A stretch of 64,000 nt of DNA from NCBI RefSeq assembly GCF_013912375.1, contig NZ_JACETV010000003.1, forward strand, positions 372,001 through 436,000. Reading direction: 5' to 3'. A model generated the notes under the pieces. The model did no database searches and was not told the DNA's origin. It saw nothing but the letters and a program-made list of their open reading frames with translations. Shown piece by piece: positions 35,156-43,790 of this stretch. Numbering within the stretch: the first letter of the stretch is position 1; each line of letters starts with the position of its first letter. The position numbers were made by a program, and so were the translations under genes. This DNA comes from Emticicia sp. BO119. GTDB lineage: Bacteria; Bacteroidota; Bacteroidia; Cytophagales; Spirosomataceae.

Positions 35156-35443
35156 ATGAAACTTGATTTTAATCAGCCAATCGTCGGCTTAGACGGAAAT
35201 GTAATCGAAGGCTCAAATATGGGTAAAATTTTGGCCGATCAATTGGCTATTGCTACCAAAGGTAATGCACTGAAATTCTGGGAAATGGCAACCAAACTTT
35301 ATTGTGGCGAGGCCATTGATTTAGACCAGTCTGACCAAAGTATAGTAAAAGATTTCATTGAAAAACATGAATCGCTTCCTAATCTCACCAAAGCACAATT
35401 GTTATTGGTATTTATCGAAACAGAAAAGAAAACTAAAGCTTAA
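35156..35443 (+). CDS. Small conserved-type phage protein downstream of the fibre
   Basis: A 95-residue protein starting MKLDFNQPIVGLDGNVIEG, helical, acidic, with no recognised domain. It is in the position of fibre-assembly or tail-accessory genes, between the large fibre and the glycosidase-like tail protein. Its stop is directly before the next start. Function unknown. Confidence 0.6.
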   Translation: MKLDFNQPIVGLDGNVIEGSNMGKILADQLAIATKGNALKFWEMATKLYCGEAIDLDQSDQSIVKDFIEKHESLPNLTKAQLLLVFIETEKKTKA

Positions 35444-35444
35444 A

Positions 35445-37748
35445 ATGGCAACTTCAAAGCCCGAATTTCAGAATTATGTATATCAAAACGGAACATTGTT
35501 CTGTGCCCTATATAAACGCAGAGTTGTCGATTTAAATGGAACTGCTACGACACAATGGTATTGGTTACCTACTAATAAAAGTGGCGATATCATAGATTTT
35601 CGGGCTAATGCATTGAACGGAACTTTCTCATCAGAAGCCAATGCGCTTAATCCGATTACAGGCATACCTCCGGGCTATGGAACTTTAATAGCAGACAGAT
35701 GGCAGAGTGATAAGTATATTTCCTATATGAACCTTTATCCTTTTATGGATTTAGGGCAATTTAGGGCAGGAGTTTCGAGAATGATACTTGCAGGAGTAAA
35801 TAATATTCTTATTCCTGTGCTTTGGTCTGATGTATTTGATTCCTATAACTCAACAGGGAAAAGACAGGATCAGAATCTTAACTCTTCGTACGAAGCAAAA
35901 CAAAACTTAGCTGTAGACTGGGTGGCAACAACTTACCCGAATGTAAAAATCAGTCTTTTGCCAATGCTTTACATGGATTGGGTAAGATCGAATGATTTCT
36001 GGGGAGAGTTGAATAATGAGAAAGATAATTGGGGGAACTTTATTCGATTGGGTTACAATAATACCCACCCTTCGTTAGCAGATAAAAACCCTGGCTCGGG
36101 TCGGAGTATGATGAAGGATTTCTTTCAGAAACTTGTCAACTATTATGCTAATAGATTAGGTAGTAAGCTAAACTATGTAATTCCGGTAATTACTGAACAA
36201 GCAGAGTATGGATTCAATTACGACAATGGTCTATCTGCTCATAAGGCAATTACAGGCTATTCAACTGCTACCATAAATGCATTTCAATATTGGCTGTTTG
36301 CTTCTGCTAATCCTAATAAATATGCCAGCTTAAGTGCTCTGAGCAATGCATGGGGAATAGCCTATGATAATACAAGCCAGATAACTCCACCCAATACTTC
36401 TTTGCCAGAAGGAACATATGACGTGGCAGGCATGAATACAATTTTTGCTTCGCGCAGAGGGATAGACTGGTATTTGTTCAGAGAAAGTATGCTGTATGAT
36501 TTTGCCTATGATTGTAAAGAGTGCGTTGTATCTGCCAATAATACCTATGGTACAAATATAAAATTTGTTTTGTCGTTTGGTGGAGTATCACCCAATGATG
36601 AATTAGTTCCACTCAGAGGAAGTTACGATGTACTAAAATGGGGAGAAATAAGTGATGGACTAAAAACCGCATTTGGCTCAGATAATCGGTTTGAGAATAC
36701 TTCGCTGACTTTAGATTATGTCCAGAATTATCCCAACAAGATAATGACCGAATTGCACCATATTGATTACTGGGGAGACAGCGCTAATCCACTGCCAATA
36801 GATACAGTCGAATCAAATATGCTTCAATCTGGCAGAGATGCCATTATTAATGGCGCCAAAGATTTATTATTTATCGGCGGTCCATATCAGGGTACTTGGT
36901 TTGATATGCTTGAAAGGCTGTTGAAAACCCTCAAACCAGATTTCCTGAAAGATAATGAAGGAGCGCGAGCCAGGATACTCAATGGCGCAGCCAATATCAG
37001 CCTGAGTGAACTATTATATAGTGGAAACATCAATGGCGGAATTAGTAAATGGATTGGTGGTAATGGTAGAAGAGATAACCGAATTACTCTTAATTTTTCG
37101 AACACTACCACATTTGCAGGTGATGCCGATTATCCGGTTACCTTCCAGGTTAAGGATAATCAGATGTATTATTTGAGACAATCAGATATTAAAAATTCGG
37201 TTTACGGATTCAGGTCATTGCAAGACGAAGAACAGGGTAGACCTTATACCTCCTTGCAACAAACCTATAATGCTACGCGTGTGCCGATTTTATTGACTGC
37301 CTTTGGTATTACTTATCCTGCTGGTACTAAAACAAGAAGTATAATTGAGATTGTAGATCAGGCAGGTATTAAATGGTTAAAAATGGTACAATCACGTGGT
37401 GTTAACACCAATGAAAATGGTGTAGATTACTCGAATAATCATCCTGAATACAGATTTCTGAATAATCCGAACCTATCAGAAGATTGTCGTTTCTGGCTGC
37501 CTGTAAAAGATGGTTCGGGTAATTTTGTGACAAGTTATTACGATATTACCATAACCGTTTTCGAAGCAGCTTGCAGGTTTGACGTCTATCATGCTGATAA
37601 AGATGCTCCGGGTGGAATTGCCTATAACCCGGATAAATCTACAACGGCAACTGGTACATCAGAAACCATCAGAGTTTATACAAGTCAGCTTACACAAGCC
37701 AATATCAATCAACGGGTAATAAAAATTAATAATAACAGATGGCCATAA
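35445..37748 (+). CDS. Glycoside-hydrolase-like (TIM barrel) tail protein
   Basis: A 767-residue protein; ATG 35445 was chosen because it follows the preceding stop immediately. Residues about 60-520 look like a TIM-barrel glycosidase of beta-galactosidase (GH42/GH35-like) type: GVNNILIPVLWSDVFDS, VKISLLPMLYMDWV, NYVIPVITEQAEYGFNY near residue 250 with a candidate acid/base Glu, KFVLSFGGVSPNDELVPL and KIMTELHHIDYWGDS near residue 435 with a second Glu. The C-terminal 130 residues are shared with the 38175 protein. Likely binds or cleaves host surface glycans. The family is inferred from the fold pattern only. Confidence 0.6.
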   Translation: MATSKPEFQNYVYQNGTLFCALYKRRVVDLNGTATTQWYWLPTNKSGDIIDFRANALNGTFSSEANALNPITGIPPGYGTLIADRWQSDKYISYMNLYPFMDLGQFRAGVSRMILAGVNNILIPVLWSDVFDSYNSTGKRQDQNLNSSYEAKQNLAVDWVATTYPNVKISLLPMLYMDWVRSNDFWGELNNEKDNWGNFIRLGYNNTHPSLADKNPGSGRSMMKDFFQKLVNYYANRLGSKLNYVIPVITEQAEYGFNYDNGLSAHKAITGYSTATINAFQYWLFASANPNKYASLSALSNAWGIAYDNTSQITPPNTSLPEGTYDVAGMNTIFASRRGIDWYLFRESMLYDFAYDCKECVVSANNTYGTNIKFVLSFGGVSPNDELVPLRGSYDVLKWGEISDGLKTAFGSDNRFENTSLTLDYVQNYPNKIMTELHHIDYWGDSANPLPIDTVESNMLQSGRDAIINGAKDLLFIGGPYQGTWFDMLERLLKTLKPDFLKDNEGARARILNGAANISLSELLYSGNINGGISKWIGGNGRRDNRITLNFSNTTTFAGDADYPVTFQVKDNQMYYLRQSDIKNSVYGFRSLQDEEQGRPYTSLQQTYNATRVPILLTAFGITYPAGTKTRSIIEIVDQAGIKWLKMVQSRGVNTNENGVDYSNNHPEYRFLNNPNLSEDCRFWLPVKDGSGNFVTSYYDITITVFEAACRFDVYHADKDAPGGIAYNPDKSTTATGTSETIRVYTSQLTQANINQRVIKINNNRWP

Positions 37749-38174
37749 ATCATTCATCTTTCATTGTTTTGGTTATCTGTTTTTAAACCATCAAAAATTA
37801 ATTCGCTAAAACCATTAAATATGGTGGTGAACACAAAATAATTTAGGTACCTTAAAATAAAAAATCGTTGTGGAATACCAGAACAAGACCTACATTGTAC
37901 CGAAGTATCAATTAAATCAGTAAGATACTTGGCTATATTAGTTTATGCAAATGCTGTGGTTATTATAATAGGAATATGATTGATGTGACACCTACTGTAA
38001 ATTGAGGGGATATCTCTAAACAAATGCACATGGCGGCGTAGATTATAATACCATCTTAAGCTTACCAGATACCAACGCCATTCAGCCTGCCTCATTCTAC
38101 TAAGGTATGGACAGTCTGCTGATCCGAACAAGTTTCTGTATTAAATATGTATTATTCACTTAAAAAATAAGCCA
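37749..38174. other. Gap with possible decayed gene
   Basis: 426 bases without an intact frame. A plus-strand stretch encodes TNAHGGVDYNTILSLPDT and NAIQPASFY followed by a stop, at about 38020-38102, which looks like a broken protein fragment. A hairpin with arms AACAGAT/ATCTGTT lies at about 37735-37785 around the stop of the preceding gene and may terminate it. Confidence 0.35.
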
Positions 38175-38987
38175 ATGCCGGAACTTATCCCAAAAGATGC
38201 CACCAATGCCTTCTTGGTATTTCAAAGAGGTGATTCAATAGACACTTATTATAAAATTAATAGTGTAAAAGTTTTTATTGATGAGGCTACCATAGGCAGA
38301 ATCATCGAAGCCAATAGTGGAATAGAATTAGTCGGCTTTGCCCGTACCCAGCAAATATTGCCTAACATTTTCGATTTTGTTCCATTGCCACAGCCAACTC
38401 CCGAAGGTAATCCGGAGCCTGAACCAGCACCAACGCCAACACCTGCACCCGGAAATATGGTAAGGCTGAATATTGATGGGTATGAAGGGGTTTCAGACAT
38501 TTTTCTGGCCGATACGAGCCTGAAGCTAAAGGACGATAACCGATTGAATATCCAACTGGCAACGCATAGTATCAGTCTTGGTGAAGGAATTGGCGAACGG
38601 CGCAGTAAGGTTGACTATGAAATTACTGATGCCGGAGGAAAAGTATGGGTAAAGGTTATTCAGAAAGAAGCGACCATAGAAGGCCGATTGGGTGGAAAGT
38701 ACGGAAATAACCATCCAGACAAGCAATACTTAGGGTATCTGAACGAAGATTGTAATATTTATCTACCTATGAACAGAAACTACACCGTTAAAGTCATAAG
38801 CACAGGTAATATGGAAGTTGATTTCTGGATCCACCATCCGTGGAGTAATAACGGACAAGAAAGAAGGCTTTACAGAAGTGATTTAGGTATAAGTGAAACA
38901 GGCTCTTATACTATTCATATCGATGATTTACGGGAAATGCCTTCTTATGAAAGGGCAGTAAAGATTAATATTAACGGGAAGCAATAA
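38175..38987 (+). CDS. Tail-associated protein sharing a C-terminal domain with the glycosidase-like protein
   Basis: A 270-residue protein with three parts: an N-terminal domain (residues about 1-72, VFIDEATIGRIIEANSGIELVGFA), a Pro/Glu/Thr-rich linker at about residues 74-94 (PEPEPAPTPTPAPG), and a C-terminal 140-residue domain. The last matches the C-terminus of the protein at 35445-37748 in motif order: (K)NNHP, then a LNEDC.I(Y)LP strand, YTVKV and a closing R.VKIN.N. The domain may be a carbohydrate-binding or assembly module. Function unknown. Confidence 0.55.
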   Translation: MPELIPKDATNAFLVFQRGDSIDTYYKINSVKVFIDEATIGRIIEANSGIELVGFARTQQILPNIFDFVPLPQPTPEGNPEPEPAPTPTPAPGNMVRLNIDGYEGVSDIFLADTSLKLKDDNRLNIQLATHSISLGEGIGERRSKVDYEITDAGGKVWVKVIQKEATIEGRLGGKYGNNHPDKQYLGYLNEDCNIYLPMNRNYTVKVISTGNMEVDFWIHHPWSNNGQERRLYRSDLGISETGSYTIHIDDLREMPSYERAVKININGKQ

Positions 38988-39108
38988 ACTGTTTCGTCCT
39001 TGACTGTTTTAAAAAGCTAATTAAAAGATCAGAGCAATGAACCGTTTAAGGTTTTGAACCTTGGCCTGTTGCTCTCTATAATAAACCACTTATCCACACA
39101 ACAATACC

Positions 39109-39375
39109 ATGAATCACACCATTCTTATCTGGGCATTTGCCTCAGTCTCAATCTTGCTTTTTATGTGCTGCCTGCTACTCAGCATAAAACTCTATAAGGT
39201 TATGGCCGATAATGCCACCCTACAATACCAGAATGCTTGTTTTACTGCCGAAACAGCACAGGAAAAAACCTTTGTCGAAATCTTTAACGATTTAACAAAA
39301 ATCCTCAAGGAAATCAGGCAAGTCAACCGCCAGTTAGAGAATCAGGGTTTAAATATTCCACTTAAACAAGGATAA
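39109..39375 (+). CDS. Small membrane protein before the amidase
   Basis: An 88-residue protein with one transmembrane segment at about residues 7-28 (IWAFASVSILLFMCCLLLSIKLY) followed by a coiled-coil-like tail (VEIFNDLTKILKEIRQVNRQLENQ). Its stop is two bases before the amidase start. It could be a holin partner or inner-membrane spanin-like protein. Family not recognised. Confidence 0.6.
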   Translation: MNHTILIWAFASVSILLFMCCLLLSIKLYKVMADNATLQYQNACFTAETAQEKTFVEIFNDLTKILKEIRQVNRQLENQGLNIPLKQG

Positions 39376-39377
39376 CT

Positions 39378-39905
39378 ATGCTCTTTCTGACTGCGGGACA
39401 CCACAAAAAAGATGCAGGTGCTACTTATAATAGCCGCAAAGAAGCCCATGAAACCATACGGCTCCGAAATGCAATTACTACTATGTTACTCTCAAAAGGT
39501 ATAGCTGTATGGAACGATTCTGACGACTGGGATTTAAGCCACACCATTGCCGAAATCAGGAAATACTCAGCACCAGAGAACATTATCTGTGATTTGCATT
39601 TCAATGCCGGAAGCCCCTCAGCTACTGGTTGCGAAGTATATATACCTGAAAATGCCGATGCCATCGAACAAACCCTTGCCCGAAAGCTAAGTGCTGCTAT
39701 TGCTACAACCCTTGGCATTAAAAACAGAGGTGTAAAGCCCGAAAGTAACAGTCAGCACAAGCGTCTGGGGATTATGCGCCCTCAAGGTAAAAACCTGTTA
39801 GTCGAAATCTGTTTCATCAGCAGTAACTATGATATGCTGCAATATGATACCTTTTTTGATTTGCTGGTAGAAAGAATGGCTGAGGTACTGGGAAATCCTT
39901 TATGA
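39378..39905 (+). CDS. N-acetylmuramoyl-L-alanine amidase, endolysin
   Basis: A 175-residue Amidase_3-type domain. Zinc ligands are visible: His in TAGHHKKDAG (residues about 7-9), Glu in RKEAHETIRL near residue 22, His in CDLHFNAG near residue 74, and the catalytic Glu in LLVEICFISS near residue 140. Such enzymes split the amide between muramic acid and the stem peptide. There is no signal peptide, so export needs the holin. It overlaps the holin region frame by four bases (TGA of amidase, ATG at 39902 not used). Confidence 0.85.
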   Translation: MLFLTAGHHKKDAGATYNSRKEAHETIRLRNAITTMLLSKGIAVWNDSDDWDLSHTIAEIRKYSAPENIICDLHFNAGSPSATGCEVYIPENADAIEQTLARKLSAAIATTLGIKNRGVKPESNSQHKRLGIMRPQGKNLLVEICFISSNYDMLQYDTFFDLLVERMAEVLGNPL

Positions 39906-39964
39906 CATTTCCCTGCAGTAGCAAAGTCTATCGTATTACAAATACACAACACAAAATCCACACC

Positions 39965-40489
39965 ATGAAAAACACACTTTTAGCTCTCAAAGACCAGATA
40001 ACGAATCATCCTTACATGATTTCGTTTCTGGCATTGCTTTCTACACTCCTGAAATTCATTCTGCAATCGTGGCAGGTAGATGGCATTCTTTTTATTTTTC
40101 TGTTTGTGATGATTGGTATTGATACCTGGACGGGTATCAGAGTAGCCAGAAAACAGAAAAATTATGATTATAAGGTTCTTAAAGAGAAGTTTGTCAAGAA
40201 AGTACTGGGTTACATTATTTTCCTGATTGCTCTCTGGACTTTCACGATGATGCTTTTTCTGATGAACATCAAAGATGGTGAAACTGTTATTAACAGCTAT
40301 TATCTGAACGTACCAATGATGACTACCATCCTGTTCTTTGCCGGAATAGAGTTTTTGTCAGTCAAGGATAACATCACTCATATCTTTGGTATCCGCACCC
40401 CTTCTTCTGTGGTAGGTAAGGTAGAAAGTTTTGTAGGCAATGGCGGAAAAGATTTTGGAAACTTAACTGATCAAAAAAAAGATGAATAA
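39965..40489 (+). CDS. Phage holin-like membrane protein
   Basis: A 174-residue protein with three to four transmembrane segments: YMISFLALLSTLLKFIL, GILFIFLFVMIGIDTWTG, VLGYIIFLIALWTFTMMLFL and MMTTILFFAGIEFLSV. The IGIDTWTGIRVARKQK block, with Asp and Trp after the second helix, is characteristic of the phage holin family related to TcdE/Cph1 holins. It should make membrane lesions that release the amidase. ATG 39965 gives the natural start. It overlaps the following gene. Confidence 0.75.
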   Translation: MKNTLLALKDQITNHPYMISFLALLSTLLKFILQSWQVDGILFIFLFVMIGIDTWTGIRVARKQKNYDYKVLKEKFVKKVLGYIIFLIALWTFTMMLFLMNIKDGETVINSYYLNVPMMTTILFFAGIEFLSVKDNITHIFGIRTPSSVVGKVESFVGNGGKDFGNLTDQKKDE

Positions 40490-40865
40490 GCTGAAACTCA
40501 TTATTGCCGGAGCAGGTATTGCAGGTATAGTGGCTGCGACAATCTGGGTGCAGCACGCTTTCAGAAGACTGGCGGAAAGTAATCAGTTTGAGCAGCAGAA
40601 TAAGGTATTACAGGCAACCAATAAAATACTGACCGACTCTCTGCAACTGCACAAAACATGGCTCGCCAAAAGCCTGATAGACACCCGCAATGCTACCGAG
40701 CTTTATGCCCTCACCAAGGGTATGACAGCCTCTTTCCAATCGGTAATTAAGGTAATGCGGGATAGTGTCATCAGCATTAATCAGGATAGAGCTACGTTAG
40801 AAGCGAAAATACTTGAATTAGAAAAGGATTTAGACCGTGCGCGGAAAAAGAGAAAATTTTTATAG
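40482..40865 (+). CDS. Spanin-like protein, Rz type
   Basis: A 127-residue protein with an N-terminal signal-anchor (LIIAGAGIAGIVAATIWV) and a long coiled coil to the C-terminus (LEQQNK-like, DRATLEAKILELEKDLDRA). The combination of one membrane anchor and a long periplasmic helix, directly after amidase and holin, fits an i-spanin (Rz-type) that disrupts the outer membrane. No lipoprotein partner (Rz1) in an embedded frame was identified. The gene is the last of the late operon and a terminator follows. Confidence 0.6.
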   Translation: MNKLKLIIAGAGIAGIVAATIWVQHAFRRLAESNQFEQQNKVLQATNKILTDSLQLHKTWLAKSLIDTRNATELYALTKGMTASFQSVIKVMRDSVISINQDRATLEAKILELEKDLDRARKKRKFL

Positions 40866-40893
40866 CTTTTTTACTTTTGGGTTTTCAGGAAAA

Positions 40894-40921
40894 ACCACCT
40901 TCATTGGGGGTGGTATTTTTT
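40894..40921 (+). terminator. Rho-independent terminator of the late operon
   Basis: ACCACC (40894-40899) and GGTGGT (40909-40914) pair across a short loop, followed by ATTTTTT. It ends the late transcript 30 bases after the spanin-like gene. Confidence 0.75.
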
Positions 40922-40994
40922 CTTCAATTCTGAATTTTTTCCTACAAAAAGGAATCTAACGATATTATTGAAGTTTATTGAATGCTAACATTTC

Positions 40995-41291
40995 CTAATC
41001 TTTATATGGAATCACCTTAATAAGTTGTAGTCTATTTAGTTCTTCAACATCCCTTTTATTTTCAGGCGGAACAATACCGTTACGAATCCAATCTTCAACA
41101 ATCTGTTGATCGGCAATGCCAAAATGCTCGCAGTAACGCTTTACAGTAAACCATTTTTCAGGTATATACTCAATGCCTTTTGATTTCAGGTAATCAACTA
41201 CCTGATCCCTAAGTGCAACCCCTTCCATTATTATTTCTTCAAATGTCTTACCATCAAATATCGCTTCTTTGTTTTGCATGATATGATTCAT
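40995..41291 (-). CDS. Small HTH-like protein of the accessory region
   Basis: A 98-residue protein. KWFTVKRYCEHFGIADQQIVEDWIRNGIV reads as a MerR/excisionase-type winged helix (sequence V-K-x-Y-C-x-x-F-G followed by W-I-R-x-G), which suggests a DNA-binding role. Start could also be the internal ATG at 41279. It sits between the late operon terminator and unknown membrane genes. Could be a phage excisionase-like protein although no integrase is near. Confidence 0.5.
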   Translation of the reverse strand: MNHIMQNKEAIFDGKTFEEIIMEGVALRDQVVDYLKSKGIEYIPEKWFTVKRYCEHFGIADQQIVEDWIRNGIVPPENKRDVEELNRLQLIKVIPYKD

Positions 41292-41462
41292 TTTAGTAAT
41301 ATACCCAGACTCTCTTTAATTCATGGAAATTGATAGATAACCGCCAAATTAAAAACATTAATCAGATAAAAAAAAATCTGTTTTTACTTCACCTGATACT
41401 AAACCAAAAAAGCAGACCTTGGCCTGCTTCAAAGTTTTATAATTCTTATGCAATCCAATCTT

Positions 41463-41867
41463 TCAACTAATCTCCCGCTTAATAATCGAGCACTTTTCAA
41501 AAAGTTCTGATTGTTCGAAAGCTTTCAGTAAGGTATCGGCATTTTTTTTATTCATGGTTTTTAGTTTGCGGATATTAATCAACAATTCATCGTCTGATAA
41601 ACTGTTCCACCAGGCGATACATTTTTCCCATCGTTTATTAGAGACCGGTATTTCTACTGGTGGTAAATAAAAATTATCAATCGAAGAGGTTCTGATGGCT
41701 GTTAGAGTACAGATAAATAGAAAAGCGATAACTGCAACCTGTACACTCCATTCAAAATACTTACCTTCAAAAGCAAAATACGAACAAGTAGCAAAGCAGG
41801 TGCAAATCAGATAAGAATACAAAATCGTATCTGACGGTTTTTTGGATATATTGTCTGTTTTCATCAT
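41463..41867 (-). CDS. Hypothetical membrane protein
   Basis: A 134-residue protein with two hydrophobic segments at about residues 17-60 (ILYSYLICTCFATCSYFAFEG and WSVQVAVIAFLFICTLTAIRT). The C-terminal half is soluble and Trp/Lys-rich (SNKRWEKCIAWWNSLSDDE). No family recognised. It is followed downstream by a short hairpin AAGCAG/CTGCTT near 41410. Confidence 0.5.
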   Translation of the reverse strand: MMKTDNISKKPSDTILYSYLICTCFATCSYFAFEGKYFEWSVQVAVIAFLFICTLTAIRTSSIDNFYLPPVEIPVSNKRWEKCIAWWNSLSDDELLINIRKLKTMNKKNADTLLKAFEQSELFEKCSIIKREIS

Positions 41868-41999
41868 GTGGAATCATTTACATATTATTAAATAGTAAAA
41901 AATTATGCCACGGTATTTTCTATAAATATAAATAGTTTTTTTTGCAAAAAACAAATACACACAATTTAATTTTATTATCTTTTAAGGATATTTTGGTGC

Positions 42000-42518
42000 T
42001 TAATTTCTTCTTTTTAATTGCCCGAATGCTTTAACCGAACCATTACTATAGAAAATTATTATCTTCAACTGGTCTCTGTTAGCAGAAAAATAATTATTCA
42101 AACTTAAGTTGAAGTAACGCCTTGCGTCTTTTGAGACTAATATATTATTAGGATCTTCTGCTTTTGTGGTGGTGTATATAACTTTTTCGGCACCTACAAG
42201 TAGCTTGGGTGAATTGAGACTTACAGAGGTACTGACATTTGATAAACTAATTGTATATTTAAGTTCTTCTGAACATGAATTAGTCAAAACATATATTTCT
42301 TCTTTTAGTGATGATTTCTGGATAGTAGAAAAGGCCTCTTTATTGGCTATCCTGTTTACCATACCGACCAGAGGCTTGCTTCCTCCATTTGTTATGGCTA
42401 ATGACCCAAAGCCAAGACCTGAGATCAGAATTACAGAATAAAAGCTTTTCAGATAGCCTTTGAATCTTATCTTTCCGATAGCTTGTTCAGCATGTACATT
42501 TGGTTGGTTTGATTCCAT
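42000..42518 (-). CDS. Hypothetical single-pass membrane protein
   Basis: A 172-residue protein with one membrane segment at about residues 23-43 (SFYSVILISGLGFGSLAITNGG) and a beta-rich outer part (KYTISLSNVSTSVSLNSPKLL, VIYTTTKAEDPNN, LKIIIFYSNGSVKAFGQLK). No known domain was recognised. It belongs to the accessory region after the phage lysis genes and has no visible partner. Confidence 0.5.
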   Translation of the reverse strand: MESNQPNVHAEQAIGKIRFKGYLKSFYSVILISGLGFGSLAITNGGSKPLVGMVNRIANKEAFSTIQKSSLKEEIYVLTNSCSEELKYTISLSNVSTSVSLNSPKLLVGAEKVIYTTTKAEDPNNILVSKDARRYFNLSLNNYFSANRDQLKIIIFYSNGSVKAFGQLKRRN

Positions 42519-42897
42519 GATGTAGTTGTTTAAAATCTGGTGATTTATTATTATTTGTTTTAAGATACTTAAATAATAACTATTCTGTTAAATAATTTTA
42601 TTCTAAGGTACCTGTGGTATCATGATGGACTGAGTTTAATAAGACCTAATGTGCCGAAGAGCAGACTTTTGAGTACAAACAGCTAAAAACATTTATAATC
42701 ACTAAGAAACTATAGGTGACTCATTAAACTGATTAAAAAACTCCTGGTGGGCATTAATGTATATTTATTGAAGTTCGTTGTTTGAACTTTGATTTATCTG
42801 ACTAAACTGATACCTGAGAGTTAATTCATTCTGAATTAGAATAAAGTTTCGGTTTATCTCCATGTTATCCACAAATCCGGTAAATCAAGGTTCATTT
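42519..42897. other. Intergenic region, no gene seen
   Basis: 379 AT-rich bases between a minus-strand membrane protein gene and the HxlR gene; no ORF or strong structure noted. Confidence 0.5.
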
Positions 42898-43236
42898 TTA
42901 CCTCCCCATCACCTGCTTGCGGTGTAGTAAGCCCCAGTAGTGGAGTTCTTCCAGTACTTTTTCCAGAGATAAGCCGTGTTCGGTAATGGTGTATTCAACC
43001 GTCGGCGGAAAAGTATCATGCACAGTGCGTTTGATGAGTTCGTTGGTTTCGAGGTTCTTTAGTTCTCTTGAAAGTGTTTTATCAGTTATGCCATTTACTT
43101 CTTTGGCTATTTGCTTAAACCGCTTTGGCCCAGTTGATAAAGCAAATAATATCAGTAATTTCCATTTGCCTTCCAGTGCTTCAAGCGCATCTTTTATCGA
43201 AAGCATGGTTTTGGGGCAAGTGCCATTTGTGAGCAT
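42898..43236 (-). CDS. HxlR family transcriptional regulator
   Basis: A 112-residue winged-helix regulator. CPKTMLSIKDALEALEGKWKLLILFALSTG is the family signature (with the early Cys of CP that can sense oxidants or aldehydes), followed by RFKQIAKEVNGITDKTLSRELKNLE and RTVHDTFPPTVEYTITEHG. It is divergent from a DoxX gene across 125 bases packed with six GATAG half-sites, so it probably represses that gene. Confidence 0.85.
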   Translation of the reverse strand: MLTNGTCPKTMLSIKDALEALEGKWKLLILFALSTGPKRFKQIAKEVNGITDKTLSRELKNLETNELIKRTVHDTFPPTVEYTITEHGLSLEKVLEELHYWGLLHRKQVMGR

Positions 43237-43256
43237 TTTAAGTATCGTTTTATGAT

Positions 43257-43309
43257 GCTATCTTATATGATAGCGCTATCCTAAAGGATAGTACTATCAT
43301 ACGGATAGC
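43257..43309. promoter_or_regulatory. Array of GATAG/CTATC inverted half-sites, candidate HxlR operator
   Basis: Half-sites GCTATC (43257), GATAGC (43269), GCTATCC (43275), GGATAGT (43286), ACTATC (43293) and GGATAGC (43303) form three consecutive inverted repeats in the intergenic space between the divergent HxlR and DoxX genes. Confidence 0.65.
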
Positions 43310-43361
43310 AAAATTACGTAATCTTGCGGCATAATTAAAACAATATAGCATTTGTAGTATT

Positions 43362-43769
43362 ATGACAACCCACCAGACAAACTCTAAGCTCCTGAACATG
43401 ACTTCATGGCTATGCCAAATTTTATTATCCATCACTTTTATTTGGGCGGCAGGTATGAAATGGTTTGAACCTATGGACCAACTTGCTCAAATGTGGCCCT
43501 GGACGGCCGATAACCCCCTACTCACTAAAATCACTGGTGTCTTTGATTTTGCGGCAGGGTTGGGTCTCGTTTTACCTATGGCACTCCTTATCAGACCGGT
43601 ATTGACTCTCTATGCCGCTTGTGGCACTCTGGCACTTATGCTGGCGGCCATTGTTTTCCATGTATCAAGAGGAGAGTCCTCTCAGATTGGTTTTAATGTT
43701 TTTGTATTGCTTATGGCAGGGTTTATTGCCTGGGTGAGGGGTAAGAAAACAATTATTCATAAACAGTAA
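43362..43769 (+). CDS. DoxX family membrane protein
   Basis: A 135-residue protein with four transmembrane segments: WLCQILLSITFIWAAGMKWF, GVFDFAAGLGLVLPMAL, VLTLYAACGTLALMLAAIVF and FNVFVLLMAGFIAWV. The IWAAGMKWFEPMD start of the first loop is typical of DoxX-like proteins. Members can act as terminal-quinol-oxidase-like or redox membrane proteins; here the role is unknown. Regulation by the divergent HxlR protein is likely. Confidence 0.75.
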   Translation: MTTHQTNSKLLNMTSWLCQILLSITFIWAAGMKWFEPMDQLAQMWPWTADNPLLTKITGVFDFAAGLGLVLPMALLIRPVLTLYAACGTLALMLAAIVFHVSRGESSQIGFNVFVLLMAGFIAWVRGKKTIIHKQ

Positions 43770-43790
43770 CTACAAGATAGCCCTCTGGCT

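Larger units (their letters stand above)
12070..40921 (+). mobile_element. Prophage late (head, tail, lysis) region, siphovirus type, apparently without terminase and integrase
   Basis: The gene order portal, prohead protease, major capsid, head-tail connector, head closure, tail completion, tail tube, frameshifted chaperones, tape measure, distal tail, fibres, amidase, holin and spanin-like protein is that of HK97-fold long-tailed phages. A cargo island at 13.5-17.9 kb interrupts it between portal and protease. Several palindromic repeats of host type are inserted between the genes. No large or small terminase subunit is found at the left end. Confidence 0.85.
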
